From positions 1-43,963 of the forward strand of contig CAJPKN010000003.1 in the NCBI GenBank assembly GCA_905370385.1: a stretch of 43,963 nt of DNA, given 5' to 3'. The translations under genes and the position numbers were made by a program. This document shows positions 15,909 to 24,982 of this stretch, piece by piece. Source of the DNA: Stomatobaculum longum (GTDB lineage Bacteria > Bacillota > Clostridia > Lachnospirales > Lachnospiraceae). Below the pieces are notes generated by a model. The model was given only the letters and a program-made list of their open reading frames with translations. It made no database searches and was not told where the DNA came from. Each line of letters starts with the position of its first letter. The first letter of the stretch is position 1.

Positions 15909-16773
15909 TGGCTTGAACCTCCTCAATGATATGTTTGGGGGTGGATGCCCCCGCTGTAATACCAATTCGCTGAAAGGGCGCCAAAAGCTCAGGATCTAGT
16001 TCTCTCGCGGTCCGGACGTAAAACGTATTCGGACAAACTGCGGAACAGATTTCCACAAGTTTTCTCGTATTAGAACTGTTTTCCCCTCCGATCACGATCA
16101 TAGCATCGACTTCGGAAGCAATTTTTTTAGCCTCCGCCTGTCTTTCCTGCGTCGCGTTGCAAATCGTATTAAAACAAGCTATATCATAACCTAACTCTCT
16201 GATTTTATCAACCAGCATTTTAAACTTTGCAAGTTGAAACGTTGTCTGGGACACCACGGACAGCGCAGTGTCCTTCGGGATATCGAGCGCGAGCAGCTCT
16301 TCTTCGCTCTGAATTACCTCGGTATCTCCCCTGCCCCAGGCGCGAATTCCCTGCACTTCGGGGTGCTTCGGATCGCCGACAATCAGCACCCGGCGTCCCT
16401 TTCGGTTTTCCGCCTCGACTATCTTGTGTATTTTATTGACAAAAGGACAGGCCGTATCCACAATGCGCAGTTTCTTCTCCTCGCAGAGGCGGTATACCTC
16501 AGGTCCCACGCCGTGCGAGCGGAGTATGATTGTGCCCGCATGCTCGGGGAGGGCGCTCACCTTCGCCGCAGCATCGGCATCCTCAAAGACGACCACGCCC
16601 TTTTCGGTGAGATCCCGCACCACCTCCTCGTTGTGGATGATGGCGCCGTAGCTGTAAACCGTATCCTTGCTCTCCTCGGCCTCGCGGTACACGGTCTCGA
16701 CCGCCTTCTTGACGCCGAAACAAAAGCCCGCGCTCGAGGCGAGTATCACTTCTCTCTTTCGCCGCTCCGTCAC
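15889..16773 (-). CDS. ispH: 4-hydroxy-3-methylbut-2-enyl diphosphate reductase
   Basis: IspH makes IPP and DMAPP in the last step of the MEP pathway; dxs and ispA lie further up in the same series. The 294 residues hold the three Fe-S cysteines (Cys18 in AGFCFGVKKAVE, Cys109 in TACPFVNK, Cys205 in TICNATQER). Conserved His48, His87 (RSHGVG) and His137 and the substrate motif ENSSNT (231-236) are also present. GTG is the start codon, overlapping the cmk stop as GTGA. Its end overlaps the S1 start by 20 bases. Confidence 0.97.
   Translation of the reverse strand: MTERRKREVILASSAGFCFGVKKAVETVYREAEESKDTVYSYGAIIHNEEVVRDLTEKGVVVFEDADAAAKVSALPEHAGTIILRSHGVGPEVYRLCEEKKLRIVDTACPFVNKIHKIVEAENRKGRRVLIVGDPKHPEVQGIRAWGRGDTEVIQSEEELLALDIPKDTALSVVSQTTFQLAKFKMLVDKIRELGYDIACFNTICNATQERQAEAKKIASEVDAMIVIGGENSSNTRKLVEICSAVCPNTFYVRTARELDPELLAPFQRIGITAGASTPKHIIEEVQAIVRAEF
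15918..15924 (-). promoter_or_regulatory. Ribosome-binding site deciding the S1 TTG start
   Basis: GAGGAGG on the minus strand lies inside the 3' end of ispH, 9 bases before the TTG at 15908. No ATG with such a site exists nearby: the next in-frame ATG is 9 residues further in and has no comparable site. Confidence 0.65.
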
Positions 16774-17447
16774 TCTGCTTCCTTCTCTCTGACCAGCGCG
16801 AGTATGCGCTGCTGTACTTCCGCAATGCCAAGCTCCGAGCTGTCTAGGAGGAGCGCATCCTCCGCCTGCCGAAGCGGCGCGACCGCGCGGTTCTTATCCT
16901 GCTCATCGCGGGCCGCAATGTCCCGCTTCACTTCCTCGAAATTTGCCTCTATGCCCTTCTCCCGGAGTTCCGCCGTGCGGCGCTTTGCGCGCACTTCGAC
17001 ACTCGCGGTTAGGAAGACCTTGGCGAGCGCATTCGGCAGCACCACCGTGCCTATGTCCCTTCCGTCCATGACGACCGGCTCCCGCGCGGCTATTTCCCGC
17101 TCGATCACGAGAACCCGCTGTCGAACGGCATCTTCACGCGCAAACGCGCTCGCCGCCTTGCCGATTTCCTCGCGCCGTATCTCAGCGCTCACATCCCGCC
17201 CGTCGACAAAGACGTGCTGCACACCGTCCGCAATGCAGAGGTCAAGCCGCAGATTCGACGCAGCCTTACTCACCGCCTCGCTGTCCTCCGGCGAAATGCC
17301 CTGTTCGAGCAGCGAGAGTGCCGCAGCCCGGAACAGCGCCCCGGTGTCCACATAAATCCAGCCGAGTTTATGACTTACTGCCCGCGCAATCGTGGATTTT
17401 CCGGCACCTGCCGGTCCGTCGATTGCGAGTGCCTTTATTTTCTCCAT
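16770..17447 (-). CDS. cmk: Cytidylate kinase
   Basis: Cmk phosphorylates CMP and dCMP. With the start at 17447 the product has 225 residues and begins MEKIKALAIDGPAGAGKS with the P-loop at 11-18. VDTGALFRA and MDGRDIGTVV are family signatures. The ATG has GGGAGGAAGAG directly upstream; the open frame to 17513 adds 22 residues inside the neighbouring gene and is not supported. The cmk-ispH-S1 order is common in Firmicutes. Confidence 0.96.
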   Translation of the reverse strand: MEKIKALAIDGPAGAGKSTIARAVSHKLGWIYVDTGALFRAAALSLLEQGISPEDSEAVSKAASNLRLDLCIADGVQHVFVDGRDVSAEIRREEIGKAASAFAREDAVRQRVLVIEREIAAREPVVMDGRDIGTVVLPNALAKVFLTASVEVRAKRRTAELREKGIEANFEEVKRDIAARDEQDKNRAVAPLRQAEDALLLDSSELGIAEVQQRILALVREKEAE

Positions 17448-17460
17448 CTCTTCCTCCCGC

Positions 17461-18717
17461 TCATTCCGCTTCCGCGGCGCTTCGTCCCGCGAGCATGCCG
17501 GTCGACCAGGCAATCTGCAGGTTAAAGCCGCCGGTCATCGCGTCTAAGTCCAGGAGTTCGCCCGCAAGGTAGAGCCCCTTTGCGGTCTTACTCTCCATGG
17601 TATTCGGAGAGACCGCGCGAACCGAGACACCGCCCTTGGTTACCACCGCCTCGTTAAAGCCCCGAAGGCCGGTCGCCGTGAAGCAAAGCCCCTTGGTCGC
17701 CTGCCGAAGCGCGGCGCGCTCCGCCTTCGTGATATCTCTCACCTTTTTTTCGCCGGAAATGCCGCTCTGCCGCAGCACTTCCGGAATGAGACTCTGCGGA
17801 AAGAGCGAAGGCAGTATGTTCTTGAGGTCCTTATTCTTGTTTTCGTCAAACTCGCGCAGCAGTCTCTGTTCGAGCTGTTCCTCCGTGAGCGCCGGCTTTA
17901 AATCGATACGAAGCTCCAATTCCTTTTTGCTTCGAAGGAGAGGACCGATGAGGGCGCTCGCCGAGAGCAACAGGGGGCCGCTCATGCCGAAGTGGGTAAA
18001 GAGGGCCTCGCCGAAGCCCTCGTAGACCTTTTTCTTACCGTCCCTCAGCGTAATCGTGACATTCTTTAACGAAAGCCCCTGCATCGCGGCACAGCTCTCC
18101 TGCTCTTTCAGAATCAAGGGCACCAGAGAGGGATAGCGCTCCGTGAGCGTCATACCCGCGGCCTCCGCAAAACGATAGCCGTCACCGGTCGAACCGGTCG
18201 CCGGGTAAGAGAGTCCGCCGGTCGCGAGTATCACGGCGTCCGCAGAAAGCTTATCTCCGTTTGCCAGCAGGACGCCCGTCACGCTGCGCGCTTCTGCCTC
18301 GCCCGAAAACAGCAAGTCACGGACTTCCGTGTTGAGGCGCACGCGAACGCCCTTCGCCTGCATCTCCCGCTCCAGTGCGCGTATCACGTCCGACGCATGG
18401 TCGCTGACCGGAAATACGCGCTCGCCTCTCTCGGTCTTTAACGGGCAGCCGGCGCGCTCAAAGAAGCGCATCACGTCCTCGTTCGTCAAGGCACGGAAGG
18501 CACTGTAGAGAAAGCGCGGGTTGCTCACAACCTGCGCTTGCACTTCCCGCATGGGCGCCGCATTCGTCAGATTGCAGCGCCCCTTGCCGGTGATATAAAT
18601 CTTTTTTCCCAACTTCTCGTTCTTTTCGAGCAGCGTGACCGCCGCGCCCGCTTCGGCAGCGGCCACCGCCGCCATCATGCCCGCAGCGCCGCCGCCCACC
18701 ACAATGATTTGTCTCAT
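17461..18717 (-). CDS. FAD-dependent oxidoreductase, HI0933/BaiN-like family
   Basis: The 418-residue flavoprotein starts MRQIIVVGGGAAGMMAA, a Rossmann FAD-binding GXGXXG. It has the family GKGRCNLTN (44-52) after KLGKKIYIT, and ends with the TGGFNLQIAWSTG and AGRSAA type closing motif. Such proteins are annotated as NAD(P)/FAD-dependent oxidoreductases (YhiN/HI0933); BaiN in Clostridium scindens is a member linked to bile-acid dehydroxylation, but no bai context is present and that role should not be inferred. It lies between lysC and cmk with short gaps. Confidence 0.93.
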   Translation of the reverse strand: MRQIIVVGGGAAGMMAAVAAAEAGAAVTLLEKNEKLGKKIYITGKGRCNLTNAAPMREVQAQVVSNPRFLYSAFRALTNEDVMRFFERAGCPLKTERGERVFPVSDHASDVIRALEREMQAKGVRVRLNTEVRDLLFSGEAEARSVTGVLLANGDKLSADAVILATGGLSYPATGSTGDGYRFAEAAGMTLTERYPSLVPLILKEQESCAAMQGLSLKNVTITLRDGKKKVYEGFGEALFTHFGMSGPLLLSASALIGPLLRSKKELELRIDLKPALTEEQLEQRLLREFDENKNKDLKNILPSLFPQSLIPEVLRQSGISGEKKVRDITKAERAALRQATKGLCFTATGLRGFNEAVVTKGGVSVRAVSPNTMESKTAKGLYLAGELLDLDAMTGGFNLQIAWSTGMLAGRSAAEAE

Positions 18718-18725
18718 GTTTTAAC

Positions 18726-20045
18726 TCAAATCTGCGTCAACACGAAAATCGTGTAGATCGCTCGAATCGCATTTTCAAAGTCGCGGCTCTTGACACCGAT
18801 GATGATGTTGAACTCCGAGGAGCCCTGGTCGATCATCTTCACATTGATGTGCTCGTGCGTGAGTGCCGCAAAGACGCGTGCCGCCGTACCGCGCTGGTCC
18901 TTCATGCCTCTGCCGACCACCGCAATCAGCGCGAGGTCGTCCTCCAAGATAATCTGGTCCGGATGCACCGCGCGGTGAATGCCGGTCATGATTCTCTGCT
19001 CATGGTCCAAGAACTCCGACTGGTGCACGACAATGGTCATCGAGTCGATGCCGGAGGGCATGTGCTCAAGACTGATATCGTTGTCCTCAAAGACCTGCAG
19101 CACCTTGCGGCAAAAACCGATTTCCGAGTTCATCATGTCCTTGTCGACCGTAATCGAGCAGAAGCCCTTCTTGCCCGCAATGCCGGTAATCGTGTAGCGC
19201 GGCTTTCTGCAGGTGGAACTCACAATCATGGTGCCGCTGTCCTCGGGACGGTTGGTGTTCCGGATGTTGATCGGAATGCCCTCCTTCCGCACCGGGAAAA
19301 TCGCATCCTCATGCATGACACCCGCCCCCATATAGGAGAGCTCGCGGAGCTCCTGGTAGGTAATGGTCTCAATGACGGCCGGGTTTTCGACAATGTGCGG
19401 ATCCGCGCAGAGGAAGCCCGAGACATCCGTCCAGTTCTCATAGAGATCTGCGTGGATGGCGCCCGCAATGACAGAGCCCGTGACATCCGAGCCGCCGCGG
19501 CTAAAGGTCGCAATGCTGCCGTCCTGCTTTCTGCCGTAGAAGCCCGGAACCACCGCGCAGTCATAGCCGGCAAGCTTTGCCGCGACCTCACGCTCCGTTT
19601 CCTCCGCATTAAAGCTGCCGTCGTTGTGGAAGAGTATCATATCCGCCGGATCCACAAAGGGGAAGCCGAGGTAAGCCGCCATCACATGACCGTTCAGATA
19701 TTCGCCGCGACTCGCCGCATATTCTCTGCCGCAATGTGCGCGGAAATTCTTTTCTAGTTCGGCAAATTCCGCGCCGAGATCCAGATCCAGCGAGAGTCCG
19801 TCGATAATCTCCTGATAGCGCCCTTTGATTTCCTTCAGCGTCTCCTGAAAGAGCGCCTCATCTTCCGTGCTGTCATAGAGCTGATAGAGGAGATCGGTGA
19901 CCTTTGTGTCGCCGCTGTGGCGCTTGCCGGGCGCGCTCGGCACGACATAACGCCGCGCCGCATCGCTCCGGATAATCTCACCGACCTTCTTAAACTGCTC
20001 CGCACTGGCGAGGGAACTACCGCCAAATTTTACTACCTTCTTCAT
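18726..20045 (-). CDS. lysC: Aspartate kinase
   Basis: It phosphorylates aspartate at the head of lysine, threonine and methionine synthesis. The 439-residue monofunctional form starts MKKVVKFGGSSLAS (KFGGSS 6-11). It has the catalytic TFSRGGSDVTGS in the middle, and a C-terminal tandem ACT region (about 300-439) ending INVKMIDQGSSEFNIIIGVK. ACT domains usually mean feedback inhibition. There is no riboswitch-length leader, as only 46 bases separate it from purL. It is the only aspartate-family gene here. Confidence 0.95.
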   Translation of the reverse strand: MKKVVKFGGSSLASAEQFKKVGEIIRSDAARRYVVPSAPGKRHSGDTKVTDLLYQLYDSTEDEALFQETLKEIKGRYQEIIDGLSLDLDLGAEFAELEKNFRAHCGREYAASRGEYLNGHVMAAYLGFPFVDPADMILFHNDGSFNAEETEREVAAKLAGYDCAVVPGFYGRKQDGSIATFSRGGSDVTGSVIAGAIHADLYENWTDVSGFLCADPHIVENPAVIETITYQELRELSYMGAGVMHEDAIFPVRKEGIPINIRNTNRPEDSGTMIVSSTCRKPRYTITGIAGKKGFCSITVDKDMMNSEIGFCRKVLQVFEDNDISLEHMPSGIDSMTIVVHQSEFLDHEQRIMTGIHRAVHPDQIILEDDLALIAVVGRGMKDQRGTAARVFAALTHEHINVKMIDQGSSEFNIIIGVKSRDFENAIRAIYTIFVLTQI

Positions 20046-20091
20046 GCACTCCTACTCTCCTTACTGATTTGTTTCTTTTGGGATGGAGAGC

Positions 20092-23000
20092 TCACCCGCG
20101 AAAATACGCTACGCCTGCGGCAAAGATGCCGAGATCCTGGCGGAGCGGAATATTCTTGTTAATGTGTTCTCCGATTCTCTCCGGATGCGCCATCTTACCG
20201 AAGACGCGTCCGTCCCGACTGGTGATGCCTTCGATCGCCGCATACGAGCCGTTCGGCGTCCAGAGCTCGTCGGTCGAAACTCTGCCCTCGAAGTCGCAGT
20301 ACTGCGTCGCGACCTGACCTGCCCGGAACAGGGCCTCGATGGTCTCCGCCGGTGCGACAAAGCGTCCCTCACCGTGCGAAATCGGGTTCGCGTACACGCC
20401 GCCGAGCTCCGCATTCTTAAGCCACGGGGACTTGTCCGAGACAACCTTCAGGTTCACCATGCGGCTCAAATGTCTGCCGATGCGGTTCATCGCAAGGGTC
20501 GGCGCATCCGGCGCCTGCTCCTTGATGTCCGCATCCGGCAGGAGGCCCAGCTTGATCAAAGCCTGGAAGCCGTTGCAAATGCCGAGCACCAGACCGTCGC
20601 GCTCGTTTAAGAGCTTTAAGAGCTCCTCCTTCACCACCTCGTTCCGGAAGACCTGCGCAAAGAACTTTGCGGAGCCGTCCGGCTCATCGCCCGCCGAGAA
20701 GCCGCCCGGGAACATCACAATCTGCGCGTTTTGAATTTCGTTCCGGTAAGCCTCAACCGAGGAGGCAATGTCCTCCGCCGTCAGATTGCGGAAGATGGGG
20801 GCGTTTACAATGGCGCCCGCCGCCTCAAAGACACGCACCGAGTCGTAATCGCAGTTCGTGCCCGGGAAGACCGGGATAAAGACGCGCGGCGTAGCAATCT
20901 TGTGGCTGCAGACCGCAATGCTCTCCGCACGGAAGAGCGGGCGATCCTGAACTTCGCCGTCCTCGGTGACGCGGGTCGGGAAGACTTCTTCGAGGGTCTT
21001 ACTCCAAGCGGCTTCCGCTTCCGCAAGCGAAAGAACGCTGCCGCGGTAGGAAAGCACGGGCTCCGCCGTCACCTCGCCGAAGCGCTCCGTGCGGCAGGAC
21101 AGCGCCTCGACCGCATCCGCCTTCACTTCGAGCAGGAGGTTGCACCAGCCCGGCGCAAAGAGGGTCTCTTCCGTGACGCTATCATCCAGCTTTACGCCGA
21201 GGCCGTTTCCGAAGGCCATCTTAGCGACAGCCTCCGCCGCGCCGTGGCGCTCCAAAACATAGGCGCTCAGCACGCGCTTTGCCTTGATGTCTTCCGTGAG
21301 GGCGCGGTACTGCGCCTTCAGATCCTCATAGTCCGGCAAGAGATCGCCGTCGCGCTTCACCGTGAGCAGCACAAGGCGATTGCCCGCCGCTTTCAGTTCC
21401 GGTGTGATGATATCCTGCACCGAGGCCACATCGACCGCAAAACTCACCAGAGTCGGCGGCACATCAATCTCGTTAAAGGTACCGGACATGGAGTCCTTGC
21501 CACCGATCGAAGCGAGGCCGAGCTCGAGCTGCGCCTCATAGGCACCGAGCAGGGCCGCAAAGGGCTGAGACCATCTCTCCGGCTTGTTGTCATCCATGCG
21601 GCGGAAGAACTCCTGGAAGGTCAGGTGAATCTTGTCGATATCGCCGCCCACCGCCGCGACCTTCGCGACCGAATCGCAGACCGCGTAGACAGCGCCGTGA
21701 TAGGGACTCCAGCTCGAGAGATAGGGATCGAAGCCGTAGCTCATGACGGTCGCCGCGTCGGTCTTTCCGCGAAGCAGCGGAATCTTTGCAATCATGCTCT
21801 GGGTTTCGGTCAGCTGGTGCTTACCGCCGTAGGGCATGGTGACCGTGCCGACGCCGATCGAGGCATCGAACATCTCGACCAAGCCCTTCTGTGAGCAGAC
21901 GTTCAGATCGCCGAGGACTGTAAGCCACTTCTCCTTGACATCGCCGCCTGCCGCATAGCCGAAGGGGTTCTCGCTCCGCTTCGGCAGTTCCACTTCGACT
22001 TCCGCCGTCAAGTGAGCGCCGTTCGTGTCGAGGAAGGCGCGGGACAGATTTACAATGTCCTTGCCTCTCCAGGTAAGCACAAGGCGCGGCTCTGCCGTGA
22101 CCACGGCGACCGGTGTCGCCTCTAAGTTCTCTTCCTTCGCATACTGCAAGAAGGTATCCACATCTTTCGGATCGATTACGCAGGCCATGCGCTCCTGCGA
22201 CTCGGAAATGGCAATCTCCGTGCCGTCGAGACCCGCGTACTTGAGCGGAACCTTATCGAGCTCAACCTTAAGGCCCGGCGCAAGTTCACCGATTGCGACC
22301 GCGACGCCGCCTGCGCCGAAGTCGTTGCACTTCTTGATTAAGAGGCTCACCTCCGGGCGGCGGAACATGTGCTGAATCTTACGCTCGGTCGGCGCGTTGC
22401 CCTTCTGCACCTCGGCGCCGCAGCTCTCGATCGAAGAAGTCGTATGAATCTTCGAGGAGCCAGTCGCACCGCCGATGCCGTCGCGTCCGGTTCTGCCGCC
22501 GAGCAATACAATCACATCGCCCGGGTCGGAACTCATGCGCACCACGTTCTTTCGCGGTGCCGCCGCAATCACCGCGCCGAGCTCCATGCGCTTTGCGACA
22601 TAGTCCGGGTGATAGATTTCTTTTACATAGCCGGTCGCAAGACCGATCTGGTTTCCGTAGGAAGAATAGCCGTGCGCCGCCTCCGTGACAAGCTTACGCT
22701 GCGGGAGTTTTCCCGGCAGGGTTTCTGCGAGCGGACGGGTCGGATCCGCCGCGCCGGTAATGCGCATTGCCTGATAGACATAGGTTCTGCCGGAGAGCGG
22801 GTCGCGAATCGCGCCGCCGAGGCAGGTCGCCGCACCGCCGAAGGGCTCAATCTCCGTCGGGTGGTTGTGGGTCTCGTTCTTAAAGTTGACGAGCCACTCC
22901 TCCTCCTTGCCGTCCACCGTAATCGGCACGACAACGGAGCAGGCATTGATCTCATCCGTCTCCTCCTGGTCCGTCAGCTTGCCGTCCCGCTTTAAGCGGC

Positions 23001-23844
23001 GCATGCCCATCAGCGCGAGGTCCATGAGACAAATAAACTTATCGCTTCTGCCGCCGAGCAAATCCTCGTGGTCGCGGAGATAGCGCTCATAGGTCTTCGT
23101 GAGACGCTCACGGAAGTCTCCGTCAAGGAAAGCAATCTTCGTGAGTTCGGTCTGGAAGGTCGTATGGCGGCAATGGTCTGACCAGTACGTATCCAGCACC
23201 CGGATTTCGGTCACGGTCGGGTTTCTCTTCTCGCTCGCAAAGTAGCGGCGAATCTCCAGAAAGTCCTCATAGGTCATCGCGAGACCGAAGGAGGCATAGA
23301 GTTCGCGGAACTCGTTTTCCGGCATGTCAACGAAGCCCTCGACGGTCTTCACATCTTCCGGCGCGGGGAAGTTCTGACGCAGGGTCGCTGGCTTCTCTTC
23401 CGCACACTCTCTGGAGTCCACGGGATTAATACAGAAATTCTTGATGGCCTTGAGCTCTCGCTCATCGAGCTTACCCGAGAGCACATAGGTCGTCGCGGTG
23501 CGAATCAATACCGCCGCGTCCTTGTCAATCAGACGGACACACTGCTCCGCGGAGTCCGCGCGCTGGTCGAACTGTCCCGGCAGATACTCTGCGGAAAAGA
23601 CCAGATCTCCGCTCTCACGGGGAAAATCCTCCTCATAGAGCAAATCGAGCGGCGGCTCGGAAAAAATGGTGCCGCGCGCCTTCGCATAGGTGCTGTCCTC
23701 GATATTCTCGATATCGTAGCGCACCAGAACGCGCACGCGCGCAATGCCGGAAATACCGAGATAGGTCTTAATGTCCTCAAAAAGCTCTCCGGCGCGCACT
23801 GCATATTCCGGTTTCTTCTCTACATAGATCCTTCTAACGCTCAT
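20092..23844 (-). CDS. purL: Phosphoribosylformylglycinamidine synthase, single-chain
   Basis: PurL makes FGAM from FGAR with glutamine and ATP. At 1250 residues it is the long form in which the synthetase and the glutaminase (PurQ-equivalent) are fused, the type common in clostridia. The central part has the ATP-binding FKNETHNHPTEIEPFGGAAT and GIGGATGS. The C-terminal glutaminase triad is Cys1090 (GICNGFQ), His1220 and Glu1222 (AHPERIGE), with MFPGGFSAGDE before it. Separate purS and purQ genes are not needed. RBS GGAAGGAGAGACT precedes the ATG. Confidence 0.97.
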   Translation of the reverse strand: MSVRRIYVEKKPEYAVRAGELFEDIKTYLGISGIARVRVLVRYDIENIEDSTYAKARGTIFSEPPLDLLYEEDFPRESGDLVFSAEYLPGQFDQRADSAEQCVRLIDKDAAVLIRTATTYVLSGKLDERELKAIKNFCINPVDSRECAEEKPATLRQNFPAPEDVKTVEGFVDMPENEFRELYASFGLAMTYEDFLEIRRYFASEKRNPTVTEIRVLDTYWSDHCRHTTFQTELTKIAFLDGDFRERLTKTYERYLRDHEDLLGGRSDKFICLMDLALMGMRRLKRDGKLTDQEETDEINACSVVVPITVDGKEEEWLVNFKNETHNHPTEIEPFGGAATCLGGAIRDPLSGRTYVYQAMRITGAADPTRPLAETLPGKLPQRKLVTEAAHGYSSYGNQIGLATGYVKEIYHPDYVAKRMELGAVIAAAPRKNVVRMSSDPGDVIVLLGGRTGRDGIGGATGSSKIHTTSSIESCGAEVQKGNAPTERKIQHMFRRPEVSLLIKKCNDFGAGGVAVAIGELAPGLKVELDKVPLKYAGLDGTEIAISESQERMACVIDPKDVDTFLQYAKEENLEATPVAVVTAEPRLVLTWRGKDIVNLSRAFLDTNGAHLTAEVEVELPKRSENPFGYAAGGDVKEKWLTVLGDLNVCSQKGLVEMFDASIGVGTVTMPYGGKHQLTETQSMIAKIPLLRGKTDAATVMSYGFDPYLSSWSPYHGAVYAVCDSVAKVAAVGGDIDKIHLTFQEFFRRMDDNKPERWSQPFAALLGAYEAQLELGLASIGGKDSMSGTFNEIDVPPTLVSFAVDVASVQDIITPELKAAGNRLVLLTVKRDGDLLPDYEDLKAQYRALTEDIKAKRVLSAYVLERHGAAEAVAKMAFGNGLGVKLDDSVTEETLFAPGWCNLLLEVKADAVEALSCRTERFGEVTAEPVLSYRGSVLSLAEAEAAWSKTLEEVFPTRVTEDGEVQDRPLFRAESIAVCSHKIATPRVFIPVFPGTNCDYDSVRVFEAAGAIVNAPIFRNLTAEDIASSVEAYRNEIQNAQIVMFPGGFSAGDEPDGSAKFFAQVFRNEVVKEELLKLLNERDGLVLGICNGFQALIKLGLLPDADIKEQAPDAPTLAMNRIGRHLSRMVNLKVVSDKSPWLKNAELGGVYANPISHGEGRFVAPAETIEALFRAGQVATQYCDFEGRVSTDELWTPNGSYAAIEGITSRDGRVFGKMAHPERIGEHINKNIPLRQDLGIFAAGVAYFRG

Positions 23845-23871
23845 AGTCTCTCCTTCCGGCTTTTACCTGAT

Positions 23872-24474
23872 TCACTCGAGTGCCTGCATACTCATCGCAA
23901 GAAGACGCTGTACCTCATCCATCGGAATGCCGAGGCGTATGGCAAGGTCCTCCGGACTCGCCTCTCTGCCGAGCTCCGCCGCGAGTTCGCTCGCAAGATC
24001 GCTCATTGCATTCAGGCGTTCCGCAAGTGTATGCTCCTCCGCATCGCTCTGACTTTCCTCCTGTACGGCTTCCTCCAACGCGGTATGCACGTTCCGCTTT
24101 ATGGTATCACGAAGTACAGCGCTTTCCAACGTTTTTTCATCGCAGAGGGCTGCGGTCAGCGCGAGATTCGCGACACCGATCAGCTCTCCGACATCCATTC
24201 TGCCGAGATAGGGGCGAATTTCCGCGAGCGCTGTCTCGAGATACGCTTCGGTGAGACGTTTTCTGGCCCGGCTGTCCTCCGGCTTTGCCCGCAGTTGAGC
24301 GACCAGCCTTTCCTCCTCTTCCGCCTCGAGTGCGGGAATCTGCTTTAAATCTTCTAAGTAGAGGGCCAGCACATCTTCCCCCTGCCCTTCTTCGCGCGAA
24401 GCCTCCTCGCGCGCCGCTTCGTCACGAAGCGTCTCGTCTTCTCTCCCGTCCGAGAGCCGACCCGCTCTTCTCAT
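23872..24474 (-). CDS. Sigma-70-like protein without region 4
   Basis: The 200-residue protein has an acidic N-terminus (1-32). Residues 33-110 follow sigma regions 1.2-2.2 (DVLALYLEDLKQIPAL, ARKRLTEAYLE, GELIGVANLALTAAL). Residues 150-200 follow region 3 (ELAAELGREASPEDLAIRLGIPMDEVQRL). Between them regions 2.3-2.4 are degenerate, without the aromatic residues that melt the -10 box, and no region 4 follows. It may bind core polymerase or another partner without directing promoter choice; this is inference. TAAGGAGG overlaps the preceding stop codon, so it is coupled to the DUF5721-like gene. Confidence 0.65.
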   Translation of the reverse strand: MRRAGRLSDGREDETLRDEAAREEASREEGQGEDVLALYLEDLKQIPALEAEEEERLVAQLRAKPEDSRARKRLTEAYLETALAEIRPYLGRMDVGELIGVANLALTAALCDEKTLESAVLRDTIKRNVHTALEEAVQEESQSDAEEHTLAERLNAMSDLASELAAELGREASPEDLAIRLGIPMDEVQRLLAMSMQALE

Positions 24475-24484
24475 GCCTGCCTCC

Positions 24485-24982
24485 TTACAGTTCGGCGATT
24501 ACCAGTCCCATTGCCCGTAGCCGCTCCGCAGCGCTCCGGTCCCAGAGTTGCTCGAGCGCCTTGTCTCCGGGGAACGCTTTGACACTCACACCGCTCACAA
24601 TGCGGAGCGTTTTCTCCTCGTAATTCAAATTCAAATAGAATCCGCTCACTTCCTCCGGACGCAGCTTACTGCCGCTCTCTGCGAGAAAGGCCGTGCTCTC
24701 CGCAAGGTCAAGGCGCAGCACCACGCGAAACGCGCTCGGCGCGCGCTTGCCGCGGATTGCCTGAAAGGCCAAAGCTTTCACCTCGCCCCAGCGGACAAAG
24801 TCTTCGACGCCTCTGCTCTGTCTTTCCTCTTCGCTGTACCAGTCCTTGGCCACCCTGCCGTCCAGTTCCAGCGAAAAAGCGGTCTGAAAGCTCGCCTCTA
24901 AGAGCAGGAAGCGGTCAAAGCTGTCTCCTCGAAACAGGGCCTCGGTAAAAGCCCTGAGTTCCTCTGCCTTATACGCCTTCAT
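24485..24982 (-). CDS. Hypothetical protein resembling DUF5721
   Basis: The 165 residues have no signal peptide or membrane segment. Recognisable stretches are FDRFLLLEASFQTAFSLELD (22-41), KDWYSEEE, FRVVLRLDLAESTAFLA and SGFYLNLNYEEKTLRIVSG. The pattern is like the Lachnospiraceae-typical DUF5721 family as I remember it; no biochemical role is known. It overlaps the end of the foldase lipoprotein gene by 14 bases. Confidence 0.65.
   Translation of the reverse strand: MKAYKAEELRAFTEALFRGDSFDRFLLLEASFQTAFSLELDGRVAKDWYSEEERQSRGVEDFVRWGEVKALAFQAIRGKRAPSAFRVVLRLDLAESTAFLAESGSKLRPEEVSGFYLNLNYEEKTLRIVSGVSVKAFPGDKALEQLWDRSAAERLRAMGLVIAEL

Noticed and set aside
17461..18717. Bile-acid metabolism role for the BaiN-like flavoprotein
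   Set aside because: The family is broad and no other bai gene is present.
18726..20045. Lysine riboswitch upstream of lysC
   Set aside because: Only 46 bases separate purL and lysC, far too short for a lysine riboswitch of about 170 bases.
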